From contig RGBY01000005.1 in the NCBI GenBank assembly GCA_009919445.1, forward strand, positions 1 to 30,693: a DNA stretch of 30,693 nucleotides. Direction: 5' to 3'. Position 1 is the first letter of the stretch, and each line of letters opens with the position of its first letter. The notes below the pieces were generated by a model. The model did no database searches, had not been told where the DNA came from, and was given only the letters and a program-made list of their open reading frames with translations. Positions 15,669 to 24,065 of the stretch are shown piece after piece. Position numbers and translations under genes: made by a program. This DNA comes from Planctomycetia bacterium. Lineage in GTDB: Bacteria > Planctomycetota > Planctomycetia > Pirellulales > UBA1268.

Positions 15669-17600
15669 ATGTCAGCAATTCTGCCTACGATTGAGTCCCC
15701 GCACGATCTCCAGGGCCTCAGCATCGACCAGCTCAATGATCTGGCTGCCGAAATGCGGCAGTCGCTCTGTCAGGTCGCCGCAAGTCGCACCGCTCATTTT
15801 GCCTCGAATCTTGGCGTTGTTGAACTCTGCCTCGCCCTGCACCGAGTCTTTGACTTCAGTCGGGATCGGCTGATCTGGGACACTGGCCATCAGGTCTACC
15901 CGCACAAACTCATCACGGGCCGATATCACCAGTTCGACTCAATCCGCACTCGGGGCGGGCTGATGGGCTTCCCCAACCCAGCTGAAAGCCCTTACGACCT
16001 GTTCATGACTGGCCATGCTGGCTGCAGTGTGTCGGCTGCTCTCGGCCTGGCCAGCGGTGATTCCCTGCGAGGTGAAGAGGACCGCCGCAGCGTGGCTGTG
16101 ATCGGCGATGGCGCACTTCCGTCAGGGATTGTCTTTGAGGCCCTCAACAACGCCGGATTTTTAAAGAAGCGGCTCCTTATCATTCTGAACGACAATCGCA
16201 TGTCGATCTGCCCACGAGTCGGGGCACTTGCCGAATACCTTGATGTGGTTCGCACAAACCCGTGGTATCGCGGCCTGCGAGACAAAGCGGGCGATCTGAT
16301 CAAAGGCGTCCCGATGGTCGGTGAGTCGATGGAGCGGGTGTTCCACAACGTCAAAGACTCACTTAAGGCCACGCTGCACGGTGGCATGCTCTTTGAAGCA
16401 CTTGGGGTACGGTACTTCGGGCCTGTTGAAGGCCATGCGTTGCCCAACCTGATCCGCTACCTCGAACTGATCAAGGACGAGGAGGGGCCGATTCTGCTGC
16501 ACGTGCTTACCGAAAAAGGACACGGGTTTAAGCCGGCTGAAGACGACCCAGTCTTCTTTCACACGCCGGCCCCGTTTGAGTGTGATGATGACGACTGCGT
16601 GGTTGCGGTGAAGAAGTCCTCTGTCCGGGGCTACACCGACGCCGCCAGCCAGGCGATCGCTGACTGCATGCGGCAGGATGAGCGTGTGACAGTCATGACA
16701 GCCGCCATGTGCCAGGGCAACAAACTTGAAAAGGTGCGAGAGGAGTTCCCTGAGCGATTCTTTGATGTTGGCATCTGTGAGTCACACGCCGTTGCCTTCG
16801 CAGCCGGTCAGGCCAAGGCTGGCTGCCGTCCAATCGTTGATATTTACAGTACATTTCTGCAGCGTTCGTACGACCAGATCTTCCAAGAGGTCTGCCTGCA
16901 GAACCTGCCCGTGGTGTTCATGCTAGACCGGGCTGGCCTGACTGGCCCCGACGGCCCTACCCACCATGGCGTTTTTGACCTTGGCTACATGCGGCTGTTC
17001 CCCAACATGACGGTGCTCTCACCGGCGGACGAAGCCGATCTGACAGCCATGCTCGCCTGGGCGTTGAACCAGCCGGGGCCGGTGGCAATTCGGTACCCGA
17101 AGGCTGTTCTGGAAACCTGCCTGACTGAGCGTTTTGGGAACGACCGCAGCCCCATCGAGGCTGGCCATGCCGAACCGCTGCTGGAAGGTCGCGATGGCCT
17201 CATCATCGGCTGCGGCAGTCTGATTGGCTCCTGCCTCGAGGCGGCCGACCAGCTTCGCGAAGAGGGGCTCGATGTCGGCCTGCTGAATGCCCGGTTTATC
17301 AAGCCGCTTGACCAGCAGTCGCTGCTCCACCGTCTTGAGGCGGCGGCCTGGGTTGTGACCGTTGAAGAAAATACAACGCAGGGAGGCTTCGGCTCTGCGG
17401 TGCTCGAGGTCGTCAACGAGGCTGGCCTGAGGACAGGGCCCATTCTGCGTCTGGGCATCCCCGATCGCTTTGTCGAACACGGTGACCGGGGCGAACTCCT
17501 GGCTGAATTGGGGCTTGATGCCGCCGGCATCGCCACTGCTTGCCGGAAACTGGCAGGGCGGGAAACGACCGCCGCCGTCTCGATTCCGGTTCACGAGTGA
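15669..17600 (+). CDS. dxs: 1-deoxy-D-xylulose-5-phosphate synthase
   Basis: The thiamine-diphosphate enzyme that joins pyruvate and glyceraldehyde-3-phosphate in the first step of the MEP isoprenoid pathway. The 643-residue protein has TPP-binding elements: DTGHQVYPHKLITGR (71-85), GDGALPSG (146-153) and LNDNRMSI (173-180). Then come the pyrimidine-domain catalytic Glu in GICESHAVAFAAGQAK, DRAGLTGPDGPTHHG and the transketolase C-terminal domain ending near LLAELGLDAAG. Length is normal (about 620-640). It supplies the substrate pathway for the prenyl synthase encoded just upstream, a frequent pairing. nadK follows 36 bases after the stop. Identification is secure. Confidence 0.97.
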   Translation: MSAILPTIESPHDLQGLSIDQLNDLAAEMRQSLCQVAASRTAHFASNLGVVELCLALHRVFDFSRDRLIWDTGHQVYPHKLITGRYHQFDSIRTRGGLMGFPNPAESPYDLFMTGHAGCSVSAALGLASGDSLRGEEDRRSVAVIGDGALPSGIVFEALNNAGFLKKRLLIILNDNRMSICPRVGALAEYLDVVRTNPWYRGLRDKAGDLIKGVPMVGESMERVFHNVKDSLKATLHGGMLFEALGVRYFGPVEGHALPNLIRYLELIKDEEGPILLHVLTEKGHGFKPAEDDPVFFHTPAPFECDDDDCVVAVKKSSVRGYTDAASQAIADCMRQDERVTVMTAAMCQGNKLEKVREEFPERFFDVGICESHAVAFAAGQAKAGCRPIVDIYSTFLQRSYDQIFQEVCLQNLPVVFMLDRAGLTGPDGPTHHGVFDLGYMRLFPNMTVLSPADEADLTAMLAWALNQPGPVAIRYPKAVLETCLTERFGNDRSPIEAGHAEPLLEGRDGLIIGCGSLIGSCLEAADQLREEGLDVGLLNARFIKPLDQQSLLHRLEAAAWVVTVEENTTQGGFGSAVLEVVNEAGLRTGPILRLGIPDRFVEHGDRGELLAELGLDAAGIATACRKLAGRETTAAVSIPVHE

Positions 17601-17636
17601 TAACTGCCTCCATCGCTGCTGGGCCAGGTGCTCCCC

Positions 17637-18584
17637 ATGGCTGATGATGCCACCGATTCGCCGACTCACGCTCCCCTGCCGCTCAGGAGCCTCCTCCAGT
17701 CGGGAAAACCGGTCGATGAGAGGCTTGCTATTGCCATCGTTGGTCCCGAAGAAGTGTCGGGCAGCGACAGGCTCGCCGATAGTCTCAAACAATTGCTGAC
17801 CGCTTTGGGGCACACCGTGCGTATTCGCCTGGCCGATCGCTCGGCCTGGGAACCTGTGCAGGAGGAGCCGGCCGAAGAGACCATTGCCCAGGCCGCCGAT
17901 CTGGTGATCGTCCTGGGAGGAGATGGCTCCATTCTGCGAACCGCCCGCTGGATGGGCTATCACCAGACGCCGGTTCTCGGGGTCAACCTCGGTCGACTCG
18001 GCTTCCTGGCAGACTTCTCACCAGACGAAGTCGAAGCCGCCATCAGTGAAGTAATCGCGGGGCGATTTCGGCTTGTCGAGCACATGATGTTTGAAACCAC
18101 CGTGCTCCGAGATGGTCGGCCAATCGCCTCTGATCTAGGACTCAATGAAACCTCACTGGTAGCCGGCCCCCCTTTTTCCATGATCGAGATAGAACTGTTC
18201 GTCGACGATGAACTGGCCACGGTTTATCGGGGAGATGGGCTTATTATCAGCACGCCGGTCGGTTCGACTGCCTATAACCTTTCGGCCGGGGGGCCAATCG
18301 TACGAAAATCGCTCGAGGCATTCATTTTCACACCGCTCAACCCGCACACGCTGACCAATCGAACGATGATCGAGTCGGCCTCTCGGCATTACTGTCTGGC
18401 CGTCCCTGCCCCCAATGAGGGGTCGGCCTGCGTGGTTGATGGACGACTGCTGGCCTCACTGCAGGCAGGCGATCAGATTCGGGTTTCCCGAGCCAGACCA
18501 AGATTTCACTTGATCGAAACCAGTCAGCACGGCTATTACTCGACTCTGCGAGACAAATTGGCATGGGGGGGACGCCTCCACTAA
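17637..18584 (+). CDS. nadK: NAD kinase
   Basis: Phosphorylates NAD to NADP with ATP or polyphosphate. The 315-residue protein has the kinase GGDG motif at 94-97 in VIVLGGDGSILRTARWMG, GVNLGRLGFLADF (115-127), the conserved NE pair in LGLNETSLV (168-175, Asn170-Glu171) and the glycine-rich DGLIISTPVGSTAYNLSAGG (200-219). PLNPHTLTNR is also present. An N-terminal extension of about 28 residues precedes the core. The ATG at 17637 is preferred to the GTG at 17628. It closes the xseA-dxs run. NADP supply to the reductive MEP step is a plausible reason for the linkage. Confidence 0.95.
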   Translation: MADDATDSPTHAPLPLRSLLQSGKPVDERLAIAIVGPEEVSGSDRLADSLKQLLTALGHTVRIRLADRSAWEPVQEEPAEETIAQAADLVIVLGGDGSILRTARWMGYHQTPVLGVNLGRLGFLADFSPDEVEAAISEVIAGRFRLVEHMMFETTVLRDGRPIASDLGLNETSLVAGPPFSMIEIELFVDDELATVYRGDGLIISTPVGSTAYNLSAGGPIVRKSLEAFIFTPLNPHTLTNRTMIESASRHYCLAVPAPNEGSACVVDGRLLASLQAGDQIRVSRARPRFHLIETSQHGYYSTLRDKLAWGGRLH

Positions 18585-18616
18585 CCCACCCTGACCCTCA
18601 CCGGGAAATTCTGTTT

Positions 18617-19507
18617 ATGAAGGCTCGGCGTTACCTGCCCATCCTGACATGGCTGCCCCTGGGGCTTACGAGCCTCCTGCTGGCCACGATGGTGGCTGCC
18701 GCTGCCGATTCCACAATCGCTGGCCCACCTCAGCCGGCTGAGGCGGGCCACCTGCTCCGCTATCAGTTTCAACCCGGCGAGACCGTTTCAGCCCGGGTGG
18801 CACACCGAGCAGTGACTGAGACCACCGTCAATGGAACGACCCAGAGCGTCGAGACCGCCACCGACTCGGTGAAGTCTTGGAAGGTGACTGGCGTTGACGA
18901 GGATGGCCAGACGACGATTGAGCACTCAGTCGATGACGTCACCATGACTTCGCGAACCAGCGGTGAGGACGTGGTTCGCTGGGAGAGTGACAGTAACGCC
19001 CCTGCGCCGTCTGGCTATGAGGGTGTGCGGCTAAGTCTCGGGCGGCCACTCTCTCGACTGACGCTCGATCCTTGCGGGCGTGTCCTGAACCGTCGCGACC
19101 TCTTTCCCAGCCCGCCATCAAATACAGGTGACCTCATGGTGGTCCCCCTTCCTGATGAGCCCGTTACGGAAGGCAGTTCCTGGACTGTCCCTGAAGAAAT
19201 CGTCATCGACATCCCCGGGGGCCCCCGGCGGTCGATTCGCACTCGGCTCCGATACCGGGTGGCTTCCATCCAAGACAACATTGCCGTCATCCATGTCGAC
19301 ACCACGGTGCTGACTCCGATCGATGATCCACGAATTGAGTCGAGACTCTTGGAACGAATCTGGGATGGCCAGATTGACTTCGACATTGGGTTGGGACGGG
19401 TGATCCGTCGCCAGACCAGTGTGGACCGACGCGTTGTTGGCTTTCACGGCCCAACTTCAAGCGTTCGCTACAAGGCCAGCCTCGAAGAAGAACTCATCAC
19501 CCGGTAA
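18617..19507 (+). CDS. Secreted protein of unknown function
   Basis: A 296-residue protein with an N-terminal signal peptide (MKARRYLPILTW, then a long Leu-rich core, cleavage likely after AAA near residue 30). The mature part looks beta-rich, with many alternating hydrophobic/polar strands such as GETVSARVAHRAVTETTVNG, VKSWKVTGVDEDGQTTIEHS and RTRLRYRVASIQDNIAVIHV. No catalytic motif or lipobox is seen. A single Cys (LDPCGRV) is present in the mature chain. I do not recognise the family; it resembles beta-rich, uncharacterised secreted proteins of Planctomycetes. ATG 18617 is chosen because it places the signal peptide at the start. It lies 32 bases after nadK, so it may be the last gene of that run, and it converges on dnaA. 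Confidence 0.75.
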   Translation: MKARRYLPILTWLPLGLTSLLLATMVAAAADSTIAGPPQPAEAGHLLRYQFQPGETVSARVAHRAVTETTVNGTTQSVETATDSVKSWKVTGVDEDGQTTIEHSVDDVTMTSRTSGEDVVRWESDSNAPAPSGYEGVRLSLGRPLSRLTLDPCGRVLNRRDLFPSPPSNTGDLMVVPLPDEPVTEGSSWTVPEEIVIDIPGGPRRSIRTRLRYRVASIQDNIAVIHVDTTVLTPIDDPRIESRLLERIWDGQIDFDIGLGRVIRRQTSVDRRVVGFHGPTSSVRYKASLEEELITR

Positions 19508-19607
19508 CGCAGCAAGCCTCCGGCTGGTGACTGCTTTTCCAGCGAAAAAGACAGCAGGCCTCTCGTCTGAGCAAGTTCCCGTTGGCTTCCCGTCGACAAA
19601 AACGTTC

Positions 19608-21326
19608 TCAGCCTGCTCGCAAGACATCCTCGACCCGGCGAATTGCCTGATCGATGTCCCATGAAGCGTCAGCCAGCACAACCGGCGACTGGGCAGAAAG
19701 CCACTTCCGCACAGTCTTTTCTGCAGAAATAACAGTCGAGTGACTTCGGCGACCAAAGTACCGACCAATTTCAGAAAGGGCTGCCCCTGTATGTTTCCTC
19801 GCCAGAAACATGGCCAGCATCCGTGGATGGTTCACCGCCCGGGTCCGCCGCGACGACTGAAGCTCTGCGTCTCCGATTCCAAATGCCGTGCAAATAGCCC
19901 GTTCAATATCAGCCAGCCGCAGGCTGCGACTGCTTGAGCGAATCAGATCGGTGAGTGACTCCTGGGCCAGTTCCAGCGTAATCGGAACACCGAGCATATG
20001 GCTGGCCGCCTCTAATCGATTCACCCCGCCGATCAACTCTCGGGCATGCCGGGTGAGGTGATCAGCAAGATAGGAAGTGACCTCCGGAGGCATTTGGAGC
20101 CGGCGTCGAGCTGCCAGCCCGGCCACAATCCCGCGTCGCACATCACCATCGGGTGGCATCAACGCCGCTGTCATCCCCCCCCGGATCCGACCAGTCAGCT
20201 CACTTCCCAACCCTTCCAGCGACTCGACATCTCGGTCACTGGCAAAAATGACCTGCTTGCCAGCCCGGTGAAGGGTGTCAACGGTACTTTGAAGTTCCAG
20301 CAGCGTGGCACGCTTGCCGACAAAAAACTGCAGGTCATCGACCACCAGCAGATCGACTGAACGACAACTGCGGCGAAAACCGGGCAGCCCTTTGCCCTGC
20401 AATGCCTGAAGAAAGTTCGTTGTGAATTGCTCTGCTGACAGCATCACCGCCGACAAGCTTGGCCGTTGCTCACGAGCAAAGTTGTAAATGGCTGACAAGA
20501 GATGGGTTTTCCCGACGCCGCTTGGCCCATGCAGGAGAACCGGTGACATCTCGCCGAGGCGATTGACGGCCAGTTCCACCGCCGCGTAGGCCATGCGATT
20601 GCTCGTGCCGACGACAAAATCCTCCAGCCGCACCGCCTGACGTCCAGCAAGGCTGCCAGCCGGCTGCTGAGTGTCCGGCCCCCCTGCACTCCGCTCCTGA
20701 GCAGCTTGCCGCTGGAGGCCCAGCTTCGAGGGCGGTGGCTCATCCAGATTTCGCTGCTGAGGGGCACCAGGCTGCCGCTGGGATGCGGCACGAGCGGCGA
20801 GTGGCTGCCAGGTCAAAACAACCGGCCCGTCGCAGACAGACTCGGCCACCGCCTGGAGGTCACTGCCAAACGTCCGCCGCAGCCAATCGCCCGCCGCACC
20901 CTGTTCATGCCAGAGCGTCACGGCCCGATGGCCATCGTCAGCAGTGGCAACGTCGACGCGGCAGGAATCTCCAAACCAGACCGCAAACCGCTCGTCACCG
21001 AGTCGCTCCCGCAGGCCGGCCAGAATCGCCGCGCGTTCCTGGTCGCAACCCTGACTGATTTCGGCCGCCTGGCTTGTCGCGGCGTCTTCGGGAAGGTCTT
21101 CGGCAACAAGTTTGAGGAGTTCTCCGGAGGGCAGCTGACCCACCCGTTGGGGCCCCGACTTGGCGAGACGAGCCGATCGCCGAAACGATTCGCTCCCCTT
21201 CTTGGCAGATGGTTTGGCAGAAGGCCCCGCAGAAGTCCGGGGTGAAGGCACGCAACGTGGCCGGCGATGATTCGAATTTGTCACGTTTTGAGACACTCCA
21301 TGTCCCGGGAAACCCCGGCTTTGCAA
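19608..21326 (-). CDS. dnaA: Chromosomal replication initiator DnaA
   Basis: Binds DnaA boxes and opens the replication origin. The 572-residue frame has domain I starting near residue 97 (ERAAILAGLRERLGDERFAV), a Gln/Pro-rich linker (about 175-230), then the AAA+ core. Walker A is GPSGVGKT (267-274), Walker B is DLLVVDD (325-331), sensor 1 is IFASDR (360-365) and the RIRGGM arginine-finger region follows. Domain IV carries the DnaA signature ARKHTGAALSEIGRYFGRRS (509-528) and HSTVISAEKTV. About 95 residues of low-complexity Ser/Ala/Arg-rich sequence precede domain I, longer than usual. The frame opens with TTG at 21326; GTGs at 21296 and 21284 are equally likely starts. It is not next to dnaN or gyrB, so this locus does not show the canonical origin arrangement. 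Confidence 0.94.
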   Translation of the reverse strand: MQSRGFPGHGVSQNVTNSNHRRPRCVPSPRTSAGPSAKPSAKKGSESFRRSARLAKSGPQRVGQLPSGELLKLVAEDLPEDAATSQAAEISQGCDQERAAILAGLRERLGDERFAVWFGDSCRVDVATADDGHRAVTLWHEQGAAGDWLRRTFGSDLQAVAESVCDGPVVLTWQPLAARAASQRQPGAPQQRNLDEPPPSKLGLQRQAAQERSAGGPDTQQPAGSLAGRQAVRLEDFVVGTSNRMAYAAVELAVNRLGEMSPVLLHGPSGVGKTHLLSAIYNFAREQRPSLSAVMLSAEQFTTNFLQALQGKGLPGFRRSCRSVDLLVVDDLQFFVGKRATLLELQSTVDTLHRAGKQVIFASDRDVESLEGLGSELTGRIRGGMTAALMPPDGDVRRGIVAGLAARRRLQMPPEVTSYLADHLTRHARELIGGVNRLEAASHMLGVPITLELAQESLTDLIRSSSRSLRLADIERAICTAFGIGDAELQSSRRTRAVNHPRMLAMFLARKHTGAALSEIGRYFGRRSHSTVISAEKTVRKWLSAQSPVVLADASWDIDQAIRRVEDVLRAG

Positions 21327-21701
21327 TCCATTTCAGCACAGCAAACGGAAAGCACAACGCATCAAAGGTTCACCAATTGAAGCGTTGAACGCAGGCAGGT
21401 CTTGCTGTCTGCTGGCGGGTGACCGCTGACGGCCTCCTGCCCCTTCCCGGCGGCCGAGTATAGAAGTGCTAGCAGTGCTGTCAAACAACCTCTGACGCAC
21501 GCCTCTTGCACGGCTGAACGCCGCCCGTCTGCTCCCAGAAAGGGTGGTGGAAAACCTGTGGGTTGGTGGTGAACTGCATGCAGACGTGCCGGGTTCGCGT
21601 ATACTCATAACCAGCATCGATTGCCTCGTTTTCGCCACCATGGCGAAGGTCGGAAGCACGATGAAGGTCGGCAGATTTTCACACTCTCTCAAAAGCCTCC
21701 C
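21327..21701. other. Non-coding divergent region between dnaA and the double-PDZ protein gene
   Basis: About 375 bases without a supported gene. It should hold the promoters of the two divergent genes. A small hairpin TTCGCC-ACCAT-GGCGAA (21631-21647) and a nine-base direct repeat GAAGGTCGG (21645-21653 and 21663-21671, 18 bases apart) lie near the PDZ gene start. Sites such as GGTGGAAAA (21546-21554) resemble a DnaA box only with two mismatches, so I do not call an origin. No RNA gene or second coding region is seen. Confidence 0.4.
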
Positions 21702-22652
21702 GTGACACAACGCTCCTTTTTGAACTGTCGTTTTCTGTCGCGCTTGGCTGCATCGTGCCGCGTCACAATTTTCGGCAATGCGTTTTCTGCCGGAGTGATT
21801 TTCTCCTTCTTTCTCTTGGTCGCCGGGCAGGCCGACACGCTGGCGAATGAACCAACTGTACAAAAAGTTGGATCAGATGAGATCTCGGTTGGGGCCCCCG
21901 TACAAATCCCGCTCACAAAAGCTAACCGACCAACAACCTCAGCAACTGAGGAAACCTCCACTGAAACACCTACACCCGATCGCCCCACGGCGACGCAGCC
22001 AGCCGCTGCAACGACCGCGACTGAAGTTGTTGTTCCTCCAGCTGCACGCGAACCGGCAGAGGAGGCGACGGAAACAGCTGACACAGCAACCCGCTCTTCG
22101 CCGCGTGCTGCCCCCAGAAAGGCAGCCGGGACACCTCCTCCCGGATGGCTCGGGCTTATCGTGGATGACTCGCTGGTCACTGGACGGCTGGTGATTGTCG
22201 AAGTGACAGAACCCAGTCCGGCGCACGAGGTTGGCATCAAACCGCAGGATGTCCTCCTGGCAATCGATGGGCAGCAGCTTCAGTCGGCTGACCAGTTGGC
22301 TGCCTTACTTTCAGCGATTTCACCACAGAAAGAAGTGCGGGCACTCATCGGCAGACCTGACGGCGTCAATGAAGTGACGATGACGGCCATGGAACGGCCG
22401 GCCGCAACACGCTCACCGGCAACAGTCGAACTCGCCGAGGCTGCAGAGAACGCGGCAGCCTCCACTCCGCCGCCTCGATCACGGTTCTCTCGACCGTCGG
22501 AAACGGGCCAGCCCAGCGGCCAAACGCCGTCTCCTGCCGACACCCAGTCGGCAGCGGGCATTCCCACCACTCCTCCAGCGGCAACAGCAGCACCCACAGC
22601 CTCGCAGCCGTCACGATCGCGTTTTTCCAGAGACGGGAACCCTGCCCATTGA
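21702..22652 (+). CDS. Secreted double-PDZ protein, first part (frameshifted gene)
   Basis: The N-terminal part of a gene broken by a frameshift near 22622-22626. From GTG 21702 the product starts with a signal region (VTIFGNAFSAGVIFSFFLLV, then AGQADTLA). A Thr/Ala/Glu/Pro-rich linker and a PDZ domain follow (about residues 149-230 from this start: GWLGLIVDDSLVTGRLVIVE, then GIKPQDVLLAIDGQQL). A Pro/Ser-rich tail with two SRFSR segments then ends early at 22652. A second PDZ domain continues in another frame right after, so this is one protein read in two pieces. A TTG at 21621 is an alternative start. The role is probably periplasmic or cell-surface scaffolding; no catalytic domain is present. 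Confidence 0.7.
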   Translation: MTQRSFLNCRFLSRLAASCRVTIFGNAFSAGVIFSFFLLVAGQADTLANEPTVQKVGSDEISVGAPVQIPLTKANRPTTSATEETSTETPTPDRPTATQPAAATTATEVVVPPAAREPAEEATETADTATRSSPRAAPRKAAGTPPPGWLGLIVDDSLVTGRLVIVEVTEPSPAHEVGIKPQDVLLAIDGQQLQSADQLAALLSAISPQKEVRALIGRPDGVNEVTMTAMERPAATRSPATVELAEAAENAAASTPPPRSRFSRPSETGQPSGQTPSPADTQSAAGIPTTPPAATAAPTASQPSRSRFSRDGNPAH

Positions 22653-23154
22653 TCTGGCTATTCAGTCTCGTTACCAACTGCCGGAGGCCAGTGGAGCCTA
22701 CGTCATCGGCGTTATCGAAAGCCTGCCTGCCTCACAGGCTGGCCTTCCGCCGGGCAGTGTGATTGTTGCCTTTGACAACCGTCCGGTTCGGTCGCCAGCA
22801 GAACTCAACAGTTTGGTTACTGGCAGCCCACCGGGGCGACTCGTCGCCGTTCAGTACGTCCTCCCTGGCGGGAGATCGCATCAGGCTGAAGTCGAACTGC
22901 AGCGAATTGACCCTGCCCTTGAAGAAGCCCTTGTCGGCGTCCCGATCACTGCGACACAGCCAACCGGTAGCATCCCCCGAACGGCACAGCGACTCCCGAC
23001 ACAACCCCCGGCTCTTGCTCTTGAAGAGGTGCACATGCTCACTGAGGAGGTCGACATGCTCAGGCAGGAAGTCCTTCGCCTGCGTTCCCGTCTCGATCAG
23101 CTCGAAGGATCTCAGCCTGCTCCTGATCGCGTCCGTGGTGCATTGACGCGTTAA
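22627..23154 (+). CDS. Secreted double-PDZ protein, second part (frameshifted gene)
   Basis: The continuation of the preceding gene in the next frame. Reading from 22627 it gives PETGTLPIDLAIQSRYQLPE, then a second PDZ domain with IGVIESLPASQAGLPPGSVI and AFDNRPVRSPAELN, 175 codons before TAA 23152-23154. The C-terminus is a leucine-zipper-like coiled coil (EEVHMLTEEVDMLRQEVLRL) that could oligomerise the protein. Removing one T from the TTTTT run at 22622-22626 joins it to the first part as RSRFPETGT. A one-base sequencing error is the simplest explanation; a true mutation or programmed +1 shift is possible. Standalone translation from the GTG at 22759 is unlikely because it would cut the PDZ fold. 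Confidence 0.7.
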   Translation, partial: PETGTLPIDLAIQSRYQLPEASGAYVIGVIESLPASQAGLPPGSVIVAFDNRPVRSPAELNSLVTGSPPGRLVAVQYVLPGGRSHQAEVELQRIDPALEEALVGVPITATQPTGSIPRTAQRLPTQPPALALEEVHMLTEEVDMLRQEVLRLRSRLDQLEGSQPAPDRVRGALTR

Positions 23155-23179
23155 GCTGACTGTGGACCTTTGCCTGGAT

Positions 23180-23998
23180 TCAGGCCGTAAGGCGATCGGC
23201 TGTAGGCTGATGAAGGGTGATGCCGAGTCGCTCAAACTCTTCCAGCAACGACACGCCTCGTGGCCCAGGGAGTGCTGCGGCCCAGCGGGCAGTCCGCGAC
23301 ACCTGAGGTCGGACAGCCCGATCTCCTGGCCGAGTTCCCCCGGCGCAAGCCCACTGTTCGGCATCATCACTGAGATGATTGAGAAGACGCTCAACACCAG
23401 CTCGATGCCACTCCAAAGCCTGACGATCCAGATCTGGGGGAATGTGCACCGCTCGGCTCACCACGGCCCGCCCACGACTTCCCGGGCGGGGAATCGCAAA
23501 GCGATCCCATGTGCCCGCCCGCCACGGCTGGTCATAACCAAAGCCCATTGCCACCAGCGGGATTCCCAGAGTGCTGGCCAAAAAGATGCAGCCTGCAGCC
23601 AAGCGACGACGGGGACCACGGGGACCGTCCGGCGTCATGGTCAGGCTGCCTGTTTTGGCCCGCTGAACCAGTTCCCGGAGTGCCGCAGACCCTCCGTGGT
23701 AACTGCTTCCACGCACGGCCCCAAACCCCATCATCCTTGCCACCCTGTCGAGGATATCGGCGTCCGTATGCCGTGACAGCAGCATCGAAATATTGCAGTG
23801 CCCACGAAGGAAGAGGGGAAAGAGGATGTTTTCGTGCCAGAAGATATAGATCTTGGCCCCCTGGAAATCAGGGTGAACGGGATCGACCGTGCAGTCACCA
23901 TATTCAGCCCGGCATCGTAACGTCGCCAGCCACTGGCGGATCACGGCCGTCGAGACGAGAGACCAACCACCAATCGCAAATGCTGATTGCAATTTCAT
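23180..23998 (-). CDS. DUF374-family lysophospholipid/lipid A-type acyltransferase
   Basis: A 272-residue membrane-associated acyltransferase-like protein of the DUF374 family, related to LpxL-type lipid A acyltransferases. Motifs in order are IFWHENILFP (52-61), SRHTDADIL (75-83, where His and Asp take the place of the HX4D motif), GAVRGSSYHGGSAALREL (93-110) and TMTPDGPRGPRRR (120-132). The GTWDRFAIPRPGSR segment (162-175) is also diagnostic. No strong signal peptide is seen; the N-terminal helix (AFAIGGWSLVSTAVI) may dip into the membrane. The start is ATG 23998. It lies 67 bases downstream of dapF on the same strand. Placement with an AsmA-like gene suggests outer-membrane lipid synthesis, but the acyl acceptor is unknown. 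Confidence 0.85.
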   Translation of the reverse strand: MKLQSAFAIGGWSLVSTAVIRQWLATLRCRAEYGDCTVDPVHPDFQGAKIYIFWHENILFPLFLRGHCNISMLLSRHTDADILDRVARMMGFGAVRGSSYHGGSAALRELVQRAKTGSLTMTPDGPRGPRRRLAAGCIFLASTLGIPLVAMGFGYDQPWRAGTWDRFAIPRPGSRGRAVVSRAVHIPPDLDRQALEWHRAGVERLLNHLSDDAEQWACAGGTRPGDRAVRPQVSRTARWAAALPGPRGVSLLEEFERLGITLHQPTADRLTA

Positions 23999-24065
23999 CG
24001 ATTCAGATTCATCTCCTCGGGAATAGCCTGCGAGGCGGGCTTACCGCTCCCAACCGCAAAGCCCT

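Noticed and set aside
14687..15736. A 349-codon open frame on the minus strand opposite ispA and the start of dxs
   Set aside because: It lies almost wholly opposite a clearly recognised prenyl synthase, contains no family motif and follows from GC-rich codon use in the real gene.
21327..21620. Possible replication origin next to dnaA
   Set aside because: Only degenerate sites (two or more mismatches to TTATCCACA) were found, with no AT-rich unwinding tract and no dnaN.
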